A DNA stretch of 64,000 nucleotides from Phragmites australis (GCF_958298935.1 NC_084943.1:2738001-2802000), one strand, 5' to 3'. Positions 36,056 through 49,023 are shown, counted from the first letter of the stretch. Numbers and translations are program-made. Notes: a model not told the origin generated them from the letters alone.

Positions 36056-38710
36056 GTTCTGCATTGTTAGCACAAAGAAGAATCGGATTGTCAGCACGTA
36101 GCTGAGCAATAAAGAGGGAATTGCAAAGATAGATTCCAACTTATGTTTGAGGGAGCTATGTAAGACCTATATTTCAATTTACTATATATATGATGTAAAA
36201 CTACCATCAGCGTGAACTCTGTACATACGAAGAATTTTTTCCTAATAGTTACCATATTAACATAATTGCTCTTATAACTTCCCTGTTAATCTTATTAGCA
36301 GAATCAAGAATCAACGCAATCGTGCACGAACTCTGTAGGATGAGTGGCTACGGCGGTAGTAACTAGGCCTGGCAACGGATCGAGTCAGGTTGGGGCTAGA
36401 TGCAGCAAGAATCCACCCGACCTGAAACCCGAATCGGAAAACCTGACATGGATCCGATTCGTCTAACGCGTGGAAATATGCCTCATGCCTCGAATTCAAC
36501 GGGGACCCAAAACCCACGCGGGGGAACCGTGGGCGCGCCAGCACAGGCGGGCGGGCGGGGTGGCCGACGGCGGAGGGCATGGGCTGGCGGCGGTGGCAGC
36601 CGGGAGGCGGGCTAACGCGGGGTGGCCAATGGAGGGCACGGGCGGCCAGGTGGCAAGCGGGCGCGGGAGGATGCGAGGTGGTCAATGGCAGGAGGGAAGC
36701 CTAGCCCAGCTCCTCCCCGTTCCATGCGCTAGCCTAGCCGCCAGCCTAATCTTTCTCCCTTCGCACTTAACCACGATGCGCGCCAGCGTGACCCAACCGT
36801 CGCGTCATGCGCTCTTTCACCCGCTTTCCCTCTCTCACTGACAAGCGGACCCCTGTGACGCCTTCTCCCTCCTCCAGCGCGACACCATCACACTATCTGT
36901 GCCACGCCGGCAACTTCCTTGTCACCCTCTCTCTGTGCTTTCTCCGCGCTCTCACTCTCTCTCCCCTCTCTTTGCCCTCACTACCAGCGCACGCATCAAG
37001 GCCTGACACTCGTGACTTCGGACTCTGCCGCATGCGCATGGCCGACGTAGAGCCGTCATACCGCGCGATTTAAGGTGGATGCCTCTTTGTTCACCTGGAG
37101 CAGGAGTAGCCACCTCATGCTTCCTCCCACCTATAAAACGGGCATGTCAGCCTCCCCCCCCCCTCCCCATTTTCCGCCATCTCCTAAATCTCACCGTCGC
37201 CATCTAATTTGTGGCTGATGTTGAACCCTGTTGTCGGTAGCCAGAGGAGGAAGAGAACCTCTCGAGGAGCACGAAGGCCGCCCCAAGCCACCCTTCCCCG
37301 CTCGATGGCCGTGTGGAGCACGCGCTATAGGACTGAGCTCGCCGCACCACCACCGTGTTCCAAATCCGCCGCTGCAGTGCTCCATCCGGTCAAACAAACA
37401 CACAGTGAGTTTCCCCTCACCCTCCCCTTTCCTTTGCACTCGTCGTTTTTCCTTTAGCTCGATGCCAATGCACCTCTCCGAGCTGACCAAGCACCACCGC
37501 ACCTCGATCGCACACCACTAGCCGAGCCACGGCCAGGCCCTCAACCCTTGAACCCTCTGACTAGACTCCTAGTGTCGCGGCGAACCTATAGGCGCCCTTA
37601 GCCAGCAGAATCCCCTTCTCCTCACTCTTCTCCGCCGATGACCAAGCTGCTGCATGGACCTGCTCTAGTGACCGTTCGCCATCAATGACTGGCAAAACGG
37701 GTTGCTCGTGTCTCCCTGTCACCCAGTCGCGAACCCCTTTGGTAGCCACCGCCTTTGTCCCCACTCCGGTGAAACTTTGGCGTAGCATCGCCGTGAAGCC
37801 TTCACCATGCGCCTCTCCTCTCAGCATTGGCAACTAAGCAGCCCAGTGTGTCTCGTGCACCGTGCCACATCCGTGAATGAGCTAGGCTAGCCCAATGCGC
37901 CGGCAAGTCGAGCTAGCCTAGTGCGCCAGCAGCCCAAGGCGGCTTGGTGCACTAGGCCCAAGCCCGATCTAGCCCAGCCACCGCCAGTGGAAACCACTAA
38001 CACTATGCAGTGGGCCCATAGGGCACTGTACAGGCTACATGTGGGCCCCACCCATGAATATTTCTATTTCATGATTTCTTTATTCAATTTTAGATTAAAT
38101 CTTTCGGAAGTCATAACTTCTCCGTTCTGACTCTGATCTTAGCGATTCTTTCGCCTAAATTCACCAAAATTCGAGATCTATCTTTTCTATCACAGTGTGA
38201 TGTCCATTTGGGTTCATTTTGTATTACATTTAGTGCTATGTGATTCTTCCCTAAAATAGATTGTTGTTGATCATAATCGTATTTGTAGAACGGGAGTATT
38301 TTGTGGAGAACCCGAAGGATCCTGACTTCAACCAAGGTTTAGAAAAAGACTTTGGAGAAGGCAAGTCATATCTCCTTGATCATTTTGATCCTATGTTTTA
38401 CAATAATCTAATCGATCAACTTAAAATCTGACTTATTATCGCATGTGCTATGTATTGTGCTATTTCAACTACTTGTAGTAGTTACATCATATTAAACAAT
38501 TACCATGCCTTAATGTCTTATCCATAATATATATCACCATAGGATTTATCTGTTATTATCTATATTAATATCAGGCGATGGTGTGATATCTAGCATGCTT
38601 ATGATAAAATACATTCTCCTCGAAGATGTCACTAGTGGAAATACATCTCTTCGAAGATGTCATTTTACTAGTCGTGCAGGATATAGCGAGTGGTGTATAA
38701 TGTCGAGCGA
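36056..38710. other. GC-rich retroelement-like region, probably an old long LTR
   Basis: A GC-rich block (36370-37550) with many chance open frames on both strands precedes a TATA-like ATAAAA near 37134, a C-rich leader, and an AT-rich part. The AT-rich part near 38100-38400 (AACTTCTCCGTTCTGACTC, then GAACCCGAAGGATCCTGAC and GAAGGCAAGTCATATCTCC) resembles the R-U5 portion of long LTRs of grass Tat-like gypsy elements, as I remember them. Borders and target duplications were not found. I see no supported gene. Confidence 0.35.
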
Positions 38711-39270
38711 GGGTGTGTTTGGTTCCTGAACATAACAGGTTAAGTCAAATTTTGGTATAGTTAAATTAAGATAATATTAAAATTTGATAGAAAAAATTAT
38801 TACATTCATGACTAAGCTAAAGTTAGGGCACTAACAAAATTAAGACTGTTTGGATTGTAGCCATACTAAAAAATTTAAAAGCTGTGAGTATAACATGTGG
38901 AGCCCATATATAACTAATTTTTTAGCATTAAAATATAGTCAGCATGGGTCTTGATTTATAGATTTAGTTACAAAGAATGCATAAGTGCAAATAGATTAAA
39001 AGTCGAATGCATAGTTTAGAAGATAGTGTGATTTAAAATTTGTTAATTCAAAAATTTTGAAATACGTGTAGCCAGTGGATAGTTGCCACCTCAGCCAGTG
39101 GCTAAGCCAAACGTTGGACGACGTTTTGCTCGTGTGGAGCCCTGCCCATGTTCCCCGTTGTTTGTAGTTGGACCGGCTAATTTTTTTAAGCATGATCAAA
39201 ATTTAGTCTCAACCAAACAAAGAACAAATTCACAAATAACACCAAAATTGGTCATGATCCAAACACACCC
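38711..39270. mobile_element. MITE-like element with 12-bp perfect terminal inverted repeats
   Basis: The left end is GGGTGTGTTTGG and the right end CCAAACACACCC, a perfect inversion 560 bp apart. The GTGTTTGG terminus is common among grass hAT- and PIF-type MITEs. The interior is AT rich and non-coding. No convincing target duplication was seen at the flanks, so the superfamily stays open. Confidence 0.55.
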
Positions 39271-39293
39271 TTCCTCCTCTTCATCTCTACCTG

Positions 39294-40270
39294 ATGGATC
39301 CGCCAGCCATCGGCCCGAGTGGGCACAACATCCATCTTCATCATCGGGAGATTGGATTGGGGTCAGGCATCACCCTATCTCATCTCCCAGTCAAGGGTAC
39401 GTTTGACCAACTTCATACCAAATCTTGCCCGGATGATTTCACAGCATTGTATCACTTAGGCAATAGAACATCATTGAACCATTCACCTCGTTCACATGAT
39501 GCTACTGGTAGACTGCTAAAACTGAATTTTCCTGAGTTCGACGGATCCAATCCCAAATTGTGGAAATCATGTAGCGAGGATTACTTTGATCTCTATAGTG
39601 TGTCACCAACGATGTGGATCAAGGTTGCATCCATGCACTTTGCCGGCGCAGCCGCTATCTGGCTTCAATCAGTGGAGCATCGAGTGTGTCAATCATCTTG
39701 GGAGCACTTTTGCATGATGGTTCATGACCGATTTGCTCATGATCAGCACGATCTTCTGATTAGACAACTTTTTCACATTAAACAAGCCACTACTGTCACA
39801 GCTTATGTTGAACAATTTTAAGTTGATAGATCATCTTAATGCTTATGAATTGGTCACTAATCCTCGCTATTACACTATGCGGTTTATTGACAAGTTAAGA
39901 GATGATATTAAGAGCAGTGGGTTGATTCAACATCCACAAGATCTAGATACTGCTTGTGTGCTTGCAATGTTGCAGGAAGAGGTGATGGAACTAGCACGAC
40001 GTAAAGACTATTTCAAATCAAAATTGCCGAGCACCAAGTCATCTTCTCGGGGTCCTCACCCATTGCCGTTGCCACCCACTTCTTCAACACACAAAGCATC
40101 TGGATCAGCTGAGGACAAAAGAGGCACTGAAGCTGCTCGTGCCCAACCGGCTGAAGATAAATTAGCTGCATTGTGTTCTTACCATAGAGAAAAAGGTGTG
40201 TTATAAATGTGGGGAACATTGGAGTGGAGATCATACGTGCGGTCTTACTGTTCAATTGCAAGTATTACAA
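39294..40270 (+). pseudogene. Chromovirus gag with CCHC knuckle
   Basis: The frame 39294-39821 encodes the Gag core (LLKLNFPEFDGSNPKLW, WIKVASMHFAGAAAIW, then FAHDQHDLLIRQLFHIKQ). A shift near 39815 moves to the frame 39805-40206, with a Ser/Pro-rich spacer. After another shift a CCHC knuckle CYKCGEHWSGDHTC lies at 40199-40240. Gag would form the particle and bind RNA by the knuckle. The frameshifts prevent a complete product. Confidence 0.82.
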
Positions 40271-40282
40271 GAAATCTAGGAT

Positions 40283-42080
40283 TTGGTGCCTGACTCTGAA
40301 GATTTTTGCAAGGAAGTCCAGCACCAAGAAGGCTCTACTGATAACATCTTCATGGCCATTTCAGAAGCTGCATTCAATGGATATGAAGCCCCTCGCACTA
40401 TGAAGCTGAATGGACATATTCAACAAGCCAAGCTGCTCATTCTCATTGATTTTGGAAGCTCTCACACTTTCCTTAGTGAAGCAGTTGCATCTACATTTCA
40501 AGGCATTTCTCACATTATGAAGCCACTGCAAGTACAAGTTGCTAATAAGAGCAGGCTGCAGTGCACATCTAAAATAATTGATGCTGAGTGGTTTATCCAA
40601 GGCCACAAATTTCAATCTAGTATGAAGATTTTACCACTGCACACTTATGATCTGATTATAGGAATGGATTGGCTAGAATCATTCTCACCAATGAAAGTGC
40701 ATTGGATTAAAAAAAATGGATGTCAATTCCTTACAATGGGTATTCTATTATTCTTCAAGGAATTATTCCCGCCATTCCAGAATGTCCTCTCATTGAGTCA
40801 TCTAGTATAACTGATCAGACTACTCACAGCTCTACTCCAGACATTCCTCCAATTATACAAGAATTGCTACATGCTTATGCTTCAGTATTTGAGGAACCAT
40901 CTGAGCTTCCCCCTAGAAGATCCTGTGATCATCACATACCATTGATTCAAGGTGCCAAGCCTGTTAACATCAGACCTTACAAATATGCTCCAGCTTTGAA
41001 AGATGAGATAGAAAAGCATGTCTAGAGATGCTTCAAACAGGTATTATTCAACCCAGTAACAATGTGTTTTCCTCACCTGTGTTATTTATCAAAAAGAAGG
41101 ATGGTACTTGGAGTTTTTGTGTTGATTATAGACACCTCAATGCTTTAACCATCAAGGGCAAGTTTCCATTACTAGTCATTGATGAATTGATGGATGAGCT
41201 TTCAATGGCTAGCTGTTTCACTAAATTGGATCTTAGGGCTGGGTATCACCAGATTACATTAGCATCTGGTGAGGAATACAGAACAACATTTCAAACTCAC
41301 TCAGGTCATTTTGAATTTAGAGTCACCGCCTTTGGCTTGTCTGGTGCACCTAACACCTTTCAGAGTGCTATGAACACCACCTTAGCTCCACTCTTAAGAA
41401 AATGTGTTTTGGTGTTCTTTGATGTTATTTTAGTGTACAGCAGATCCTTAGAAACACATGTGGATCATCTCAAACAAGTCTTACAGCTGTTTGCTAGAGA
41501 TCAATGGCAAGTAAAAATGTCTAAGTGTTCCTTTGCTCAAAGAGAGATAGCCTATTTAGGCCATGTCATTTCTGAAAAGGGTGTCACTACTGATAGTTCC
41601 AAAATCATTGTAATAAAAGCATGGTGCACGCCTACTAATGTCAAACAACTAAGAAGCTTTTTGGGTCTAGCTGGATACTATAGAAAGTTTGTGAGGCACT
41701 TTAATATAATTAGCAAACCATTGACTAAACTGCTCAGGAAGAACTTCATTTTTCATTGGACTCCAACACATGAGACAACCTTTGTACCCCGAAACAAGCT
41801 TTGATAGATGCTCCTGTCCTAGCATTGCCCAATTTTACAAAACAATTCTAAGTGGAAACTGATGCTAGTGACCAAGGGGTAGAAGCTATTCTTTTACAAG
41901 AGGGACATCCATTGGCCTTCATCAGTAAAGCCCTGGGTCCCAAAACAAGTGGTCTTTCCATTTATGAGAAGGAAATACCTTGCTATTTTGGTGGCTATTG
42001 AACTATGAAGATCATATTTGCAATTAGCAGAATTTGTAATCTTTACAGATCAGAAAAGTCTTAGTGATTTGGGTGATCAG
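40283..42080 (+). pseudogene. Chromovirus protease, reverse transcriptase and RNase H
   Basis: Protease: LLILIDFGSSHTF near 40433-40470. The catalytic Asp is present (40448-40450) but the following residue of the D-S/T-G triad is Phe (40451-40453). The conserved IIGMDWLE follows near 40655. Reverse transcriptase: frames 40720-41025 and 41028-41804, split by a stop at about 41023, with PVLFIKKKDGTW, TKLDLRAGYHQI and RVTAFGLSGAPNTFQ. The FFDD catalytic box reads FFDV: GTT replaces the second Asp codon at 41424-41426. RNase H-like reading (VETDASDQG, LAFISKALG) runs with stops to about 42080. Confidence 0.85.
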
Positions 42081-42293
42081 AGACTACACACTCATTGGTA
42101 GCACAAGGTATTCACTAAATTGATTGGCTTGTAGTATAGAATTGTATATAAAAGAGGATCTATAAATAGTGTTTCTGATGCTCTCTCGAGACACCCAAAT
42201 CCTCCGGCTCAATTGTCGGTAGCATCTTCAACAAATCCTATTTGGCTTGAATTAGTAAAAGAAGGCTACAATAGTAATCCCAAAGCTCAATAG

Positions 42294-43680
42294 ATGGTGA
42301 TGGCTCTATTAGTTGATTCAAATTATATTCCTCATTTTACAATGAAATATGCTATTCTCAGATATAAGGACATAATTTGGATCGCTGACAACCCTCAGCT
42401 ACAAGCAAAGATCCTTGCTTCTATTCATACTTCTGCTAGTGGAGGTCATTTAGGTTTCCCTGTTACTTATAGACGTCTCAAACAGCTATTTGCTTGGAGG
42501 GGTATGAAGTCTGCAACTCACAACTTTGTGCAATCTTGCATAATTTGTCAACAGGCTAAACCTGATAGAGCTAGTTACATTGGGTTATTACAACCTCTAC
42601 ATATTCCTACTTCTTGTTGACAAACAATGTCCATAGATTTCATAGAAGGGTTATCACTCTCTAGTACAACAAATTGCATCATGGTCATAGTAGATAAATT
42701 CTCCAAATATGACTATTTCATATCATTGTCACACCCATTTATTGCTGCACATGTAGCTAATTATTCATGAACAATGTCTACAAGTTACATGATTACCTGT
42801 CTCCATAATATCTGATAGGGATAAAAAAAATTCCAAGCAAATTTTGGCAAGAGCTTTTTTAAGATGTCAGATGTGCAATTACAAATGAGCACTGCTTACC
42901 ATCCTCAATCTGATGGCCAGACTGAGTGAGTTAATCAGTGCATTGAAATAATTTTGAGATGTTTTGCCTGTGCTTGCCCTAAACAATGGATCAAGTGGTT
43001 ACCATTATCTGAATATTGGTACAATACCAGTTTTCATTCTGCTCTTAAGCATTCTCCTTTTGAAGTTCTTTATGGACACACACCTAGACACTTTGGCTTG
43101 GAATCAGCTGTTGTCAGCATAATACCTGATGTAGAGCAGTGGCTATCTGAAAGATCTCTAATGCAGTCTGTCATCAAGCAGCATATGGAACATGCTCAAG
43201 CACGAATGAAGGAACAAGCTGATAAGAAAAGGTCAGAACGTGCCTTTGAAGTCAATGACATGGTATTTTTGAAGTTACAACCATATGAGCAGTGCTCTCT
43301 TGGTAACAGATAATGTCAAAAAGTATCTTTTAAGTTCTTTGGACCATTTCACATTCTGGACAAGATTGGTTTGGTGGCTTATCGGTTGGATTTATCAAGT
43401 CACAACTCCATTCATCCCATGTCTCTTAACTCAAAAAAGCCATCGACAACAATCTGGTGATATTTGAACTTCCTGACGCTTTTTTTGAGTTTCAGGTTCC
43501 TGAACAGTTCTTCAGCGGCGCATTACAAGATGGGGTGGCAAATCAATCGCGCAAAGCTTGATCAAATGGTCTCACATGCCAAAGGAGTTGGCATCCTAGG
43601 AGGACACGGAGGCCCTGTGTCAAGCCTTCCCGTATGCACTTGCTCGAGGGCAAGCAGGTTCCCAAGCTCTGAGGACTATC
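42294..43680 (+). pseudogene. Chromovirus integrase and C-terminal chromodomain remnant
   Basis: The HHCC zinc-binding module is visible at 42421-42560 (SGGHLGFPVTYRRLKQLF, CIICQQAK). The core continues with SIDFIEGL near 42630, a stop-ridden middle part, TAYHPQSDGQTE near 42895-42930, and the stretch 42954-43313 (YWYNTSFHSALKHSPFEVLYG). The C-terminal reading IAQSLIKWSHMPKELAS at about 43540-43596, followed by a TAG at 43597-43599 in place of the usual Trp codon and then ED, resembles the chromodomain of gypsy chromoviruses. That domain is thought to steer integration to chromatin marks. Confidence 0.78.
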
Positions 43681-44087
43681 AGTGCTGCTATTACTCCTAC
43701 AACAACATGCGACAACAGAACTGAAGACCAAAGGAGTTCGCGGACTAAGCGTGAAGGTGACTGGGCCGGAATGGATCATGAACGTGGGGTTACGTGCAGG
43801 CCGTGAGGTAGATGCATGAGCGAGTAGTGCGCGGTAAAAGACGTTAGCAGTAGCGCGGCTAAATGGTGTCACGCCAACCCCCACCAACACCAATTTTTTG
43901 TGTCTAGGAATTCAACTTGCGCTAAATCGGTAGCTTCTAAGAGAAAGAGCTCAAATGCCACATAGGATCTACTAACTTGGCAAGCAATTGTGACACGACA
44001 TAGTCAGCCATGTCAGTAAACAGTGATGATTGAACCATGTAAATATGACGCGTGAGCCCATCTTATCAGATCTTTCACAGTAACAGA

Positions 44088-44330
44088 AGTGTGGTTTTGT
44101 GATAAAGTGATGCAAAGTAAGTGTGATTTTATAAAATAGGAGGGGAGAAATTAGTTTTGTAATAGTTAAACCAAAAGAAGTATAGTTCTGTGAAAATATG
44201 AGGGGAGAAATTAGTTTTGTAATAGTTAAATCAAAAGAAGTATAATTCTGTGATAAAGTGATGCAAAGTAAGTGTGGTTTTGTAAAATAGGAAGGGGGAA
44301 TGTAGTTTTGTGATAGTTTTAACGATCGTA
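44088..44330. repeat. Composite short tandem repeat
   Basis: GAGGGGAGAAATTAGTTTTG occurs at about 44141 and 44201 (60 bases apart), and AGTGATGCAAAGTAAGTGTG at about 44106 and 44257. Units share a TAGTTTTGTRATAGTTAAA core. A local duplication of AT-rich sequence without coding meaning. Confidence 0.7.
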
Positions 44331-44645
44331 GTGTAGTTTTACGAAATTTACTCCAATAAATAAGTACATTAAAGTGGCACTTAATAAAATTAACTTGGAT
44401 GCAATGATGGTAATACCAAATGTTAAAGAGAGAGAAGAAAGTGTGTTTGCCGTGGGAACCAAATAGTTGACTTTTAAATTCATTGCTCAAAAGAACAATC
44501 GGAGACTGTAGCTTTGTAGATATCATTGAGACGAATCTATTTTACTATTTAAAAGCCCATTTTGGACATCCTGTGCCCTGTAGTGAACTCAATAACTTAG
44601 ACCGTTGATTTAAAATATAGAAAAAAGAAAAAGAAAGGGATAAAT

Positions 44646-44916
44646 AGCATGTTTGGTAGAGCTCCTGATCCAAATTCTATACATAATGTGATTCGGTGGC
44701 TGAAAGTGAATCTTAGGATAAAATTTATAGAGAAAGTGATTTTGTGAGGGAAGTGAATTAGGGAAAGCTGTTTTTTCAACTCCTAACATCTAGTTCATTT
44801 CAGAGAATCACTTTCACAAAATCACTCTGAGAACTGAAAACTGTAAATTATCATTTGGCAGAGCACTCACTGATTTCATTTAGCAGATGGTCTGGTAGCT
44901 CTCGGCAAACAGGCCT
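44646..44916. mobile_element. Foldback MITE candidate (hAT-like ends)
   Basis: The left end AGCATGTTTGGTAGAGCTCC and the right end in reverse complement AGGCCTGTTTGCCGAGAGCT are similar but imperfect. Inside, AAAGTGATTTTGTGAG and CTTTCACAAAATCACTCT form a further inverted pair, so the whole can fold back. No 8-bp target duplication was confirmed. Non-coding. Confidence 0.5.
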
Positions 44917-45105
44917 AAAGTCGTCGATGGATCTGTCACACCCCATTCGTCTCATAGCGCTCTAGCTGCTCACCGCCTCAGGCCGAGATCGTCTGACTTA
45001 CGGTGGAGTGACTCCACCATGAGCCGTTGGATCTGACATGGATGGATAGGATTAGATGCTACAGTAACTTTGTGAACATTGAAATCATTACATCTTTGTT
45101 GCTAT

Positions 45106-48100
45106 TGTACAACGACATTTGTCGTATAGATGCGCAGTTCATGTGCATATACATTAAAAAAAAGAAAAAAAGAAGAAAAAAAAAAGAGGAGAGGGAAGCC
45201 AGCTAGCCCAACTCTTTTTGGCCAACCCAACCCGGCTCCCCCTCTCCTTTTCCTGGTCGCGCCGGCCCAGCCCAACACTCAGTTCCCCTACCTCCTTATC
45301 CTCTTCTGCACCCAGCCGAGCTAGCCCTAGCTGGCGTCGTCCTGTTCTTCTTCTCCCCGCCACCATCTCCATGCATCTTTGCTGCGCTCGCCCCATGTCG
45401 CACTGCATTACGCCTGAGCAGCGCCATCCGCTCTGGCTCCGCCCGAGCGTGCCACCCCCTCTGCTCCCGCGCCTCTCCGTTCCCTGAGTCGGAGCTACCC
45501 GAGAGAGCCACCTCGGAAGTGCTCGCCTGTGCTTATCTCCTCCCCATTCTTATCCCTTCCCCCAAATCCTAGCAACCCTCAATCCGTTTTCTTCGTGAGG
45601 GAACCCTAGCTGCCGCTATAAAGGGCTGGGAAGGGGTGCCCAGGAGACAGAGGAGATCCAGAGAGAAGAGGGGGGAGGTGAGAGAGAGAAGAGAGAAGAG
45701 AGAAGGGAGATCCACCGCCACAAATCGCTGCCTTTGCCGTCGTCGTTCTTGGGTGAAATCGCCCTGATGATGAGTGGGATCAGCCGGAGCACCATGGTTG
45801 CTGTCGCCCTTGCTGGTGGGTCCCTACTATGATATGTCTCCCCTTCTCCTTCTTCTCTGCTACAGGTCTATAGCCGCTGGCGATGCCGCGGGCCTTCGGG
45901 CTCGTCGGGGATGCCGAGCGCGTTGTTGTTTTCCTCCCTTTTACATCTACTACAGGGACTTTGACCGGCCTCATTGCCGTGACCGTATAGGTACTCCAGC
46001 CGACCCTTGTTATTGTGACCGTCGAGATGAGCTTCGGCCGGCGCTTGTGCCGTGGCCTTGTGAAATACAGGTGTTGCTCCGGCCGGCCTTGTTGCCACGA
46101 CTGTCGAGATGTGCTTTGGTTGTTTTGGCGGTCGCCGTTTTTGTTGATTTGAGATGAGCTCCGGCTGGCCTTGTTGCCACGACCATCGAGATGTGCTTTG
46201 TTTTTTTTTTGTGGCTGTCGATTCTTTTGATTTGAGGTGAGCCACGGCGAGCCTTATTGCCGCGATCATCGAGAAGTGCTTTGTTTGATTTGGTGCCCGT
46301 CGGATCTTTTGATATGTGCTTGTGTTATGGTCGGCGTTTGTGCCATGACCATCGAGAGGTTCTCTGGCTAGCGCTTGTGCCATGACCGTTGCAGGGGTGC
46401 TTTGATCGTGCCGACATTGGGCTGTGCTTCTAGTTTGCGGCCGTGCATGCCCATGTCAGTGAGGCCACTTCTAGTTTGGCTGGGAGGTATTATTTTCGAC
46501 GTGTGTTGTTTCTATCGTATGTTCTAGCCGTGTGCTTTTGCCATGGGGATGCACTAGTCAGGATGATTTATCGCGCACCGGCTGGGAGTCGGAGTGCCAC
46601 CAATTATCGGCATGGTGTCTGAGAGCCTTCGGCGTGTGTGTGTGCTTGCAGTCGCCTTTGTGTGTGCATGTTGCTAGTAGCTCGGTTGTACCGATGTGTT
46701 CTGCTCATACCCGACTACATGTCCCTATCGTCGTGTGCCGTCATGCTGTTTAGGATGGGCACTGATGCCTGTCTATGACTGTGCCATTGTAGCGCTGGGC
46801 TCCAGTCTTGTGCCGTTGTAGTCCAGGCTCCAGTCATATGTCGATGAGATTTTAGGCTCCAATCACATGATGACTTGATCGGGGCGAATGTTCGCTCTCT
46901 TCTTCCCTGTCTGGTTGCCTTTGAGCTGGTCGGCCCCGTGTTGACCGCCATTGAGCTTCGTCGTGGTATGTTGCCTGACATGCTGGCGCCATTTGTGCGG
47001 GTCCTGTGTGGTGGGTACTTATGTCTAATGCCCCACCCCTCTATTGTCGACTGATCCTAGGCAGATTGATTTTGCTTCTATTGCTTAATGTGAGGGTGAA
47101 CTAATGGCAGTGCTTGCCCTGTGCTGCTTATGGCTCATTGATGGATCAATGGGGCTTTCTTTTACTTTGTGGCTGGTAGCCTATGAGGATGTTGTCCCAT
47201 TCATTGATTTGGTCTTGACTGGTATCTTCTGAGGTGCCATTGTCGGATGACCCTGCTCTTGGGCGGTTGGGAGTGTTGAGCTGGTCATTGGTTTTATTGC
47301 CCTTCTGTTATCGTTCTCCTTTGGTTAATACTGATCGGAGATAAGTGTTTGGTCATACTTGAGCTGGTTATGATCATTTTGAAGAACTTGATGTCTGTTG
47401 CTACTCTCCTGATATTGAGTTGGCTATGTGGGTGGCTTCCTAAATCATATATACCGTCCTTCTACTCTGATGTCAAGGATTGCACTATGCTACTTCCCTG
47501 TTGTTGGTTTTGATACATGTGTTTGTGCCCTAGCACTGTTGGCTCTGATATGCCCCTACAGGATGAGGGAGCACTGGTTCTAATCTATGATCATGCCTCT
47601 TCTGTTGCCTAATGTGATACTGATTTCTTTGTGGCTTGGTGTATTAGTGATCACCCTTAGCATGTGTGGTTTTTCGCCTTTGTGGCATTAGCCTTTGTGG
47701 CTTGTTGCCTTTTGGATGGCCAATGAGGATGAATTTGAGGCCCAAGGGGGTTTAGTGTGGCTAAGACGATCGCTGGGCTCTCGGATAATGTCAGTTGTAG
47801 CTATACGAGACGTCGTGCCCCTAACCTTTCTCTCCTGTCTTACACTATTCTGAGGTTGTTTAGCCGATGATGACCCGGGATACATAAATAGTCTATAAAG
47901 CTCATGCGAGACTATCATCCCGTCTTTTGGTTTATTGCTAATGCTTACCTTGCTTTTTCTGTGTTGAATGTAACTACAGCTTTGCAGACTCAGAGATGAC
48001 CTCAATAGAATGACCGCCAGCTCAGCTTAATCGGAGGTAGCTCGAGAGACGGACGTAATTAACCAGAGGTTTCATGAGGCCACAGGAACCAGGACGAAGC

Positions 48101-48240
48101 AGTTGCTAAAAGCTTTATTCAGATAGCATGTGCGTATGTACGAAGCATGTGTTGTATTCAAGAAACTATACTTTATAATTTCAATAATGAATGAATAAAG
48201 TTTAATGTTTCTACTACATTATGTCTCCTATCTCCTTCGT
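45106..48240 (+). mobile_element. Long LTR of about 3.1 kb (isolated copy)
   Basis: Its left 0.3 kb matches 29405-29680 and its right 1.65 kb matches 22606-24252, so it is a full-length version of the LTR whose halves flank the 24.25-29.4 kb element. It starts TGTACAACG. A TATAAA lies near 45617 in GC-rich surroundings, a plausible promoter, followed by an AG-rich leader. The right end is placed at TCTCCTATCT near 48238 where similarity stops. No matching 5-bp target duplication was found, so it may be a solo LTR or a remnant of a larger element. Open frames inside are chance. Confidence 0.65.
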
Positions 48241-49023
48241 ATACTTTGTGTATATTGGCACGTCCGTAATTGTTCTTTTAGAGTTATACAATACACTTCT
48301 AACGCGAGTTTTGAATCCGCGAAATAGCTATTGTACATATGCTACAGTGATCTACATAGAGGCCTATTCAACTCCTCACGGAACGCTGTTCCCCTCTGAT
48401 TTTACTGGTGTGAAGTCAAAAGATTTAGATCCCACCGCCCCTAGCTGAACGCCATCGACCCGCTGCCGCCACCGCACCACCCTTCCCCACCGCCACTGTA
48501 CCGCCCCTTCCTGTCGCGCCACTGCTCCTGTGCGCGCCGCTGCTCCTGTGCAGCCGCACCGCCGTGGCCTGCCACACCGCCGCGTTGTGCCCCTGCAGCA
48601 CCACCGCACAGCCGCCGCTGCCTCCCCCTGGCTGTACCCTGCCACGCCGCCGCCGTTCTGGTGTGCCACTGTTGCTCGGCCACATGTGGTCCACGTCCGT
48701 AGCCCGGCTACCCGTCGCCGCTGCCGTCAACCACCGACTGGCTGTCGCGCCGTGCCGCCTGGCCGCCCGCCACATGCGCCGTAACGTGCGGCAGTGCTGG
48801 CCACCTCCCGCTGCTGCTAGCCGGCAATGAGCAAGGTGGAGGAGAAGGCTCGAGGAGGAGCTCGTGATCGAGTCCCTCGATCGTTTTGAGCCAGTGGGCT
48901 CACCGGTGTTTGTGTTTCGGTGGTGTTCTGCGCAGTGCATGTGTGTGCGTGTTCCGTGCAGTGTGGTGGTGACTGTGCTTTGAAGCGTGGCGTAGTGCGT
49001 GCTGTGGTGTATGGTGCTGGCCG
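48241..49023. other. Spacer with GC-rich block
   Basis: From 48430 to 48840 the DNA is very rich in CCGCC-type triplets, which gives long open frames on both strands with Ala/Gly/Arg-rich products lacking domains. This composition is typical of a first-exon-like or captured GC-rich fragment in grasses. It may belong with the kinase fragment that follows, but there is no direct proof. Confidence 0.35.

Larger units (their letters stand above)
39294..43790 (+). mobile_element. Decayed Ty3/gypsy chromovirus-type retrotransposon (coding part)
   Basis: The + strand shows gag, protease, reverse transcriptase, RNase H, integrase and a chromodomain-like C-terminus in canonical gypsy order. Stops and frameshifts break the polyprotein in at least ten places. 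Flanking LTRs were not recognised: upstream is the MITE-like element ending at 39270, and downstream sequence after 43790 is unassigned. The element is inactive. Confidence 0.85.
43791..45105. other. Spacer with minisatellite and foldback MITE
   Basis: No gene is visible. The stretch holds the short tandem repeats at 44088-44330 and a foldback element at 44646-44916, described separately. Minus-strand frames through it (for example 43972-44526) arise from the AT-rich repeats. Confidence 0.4.

Noticed and set aside
36311..37833. Several long open frames on both strands
   Set aside because: High GC keeps stops rare; products are Arg/Pro/Ala rich without domains and no consistent exon structure was seen.
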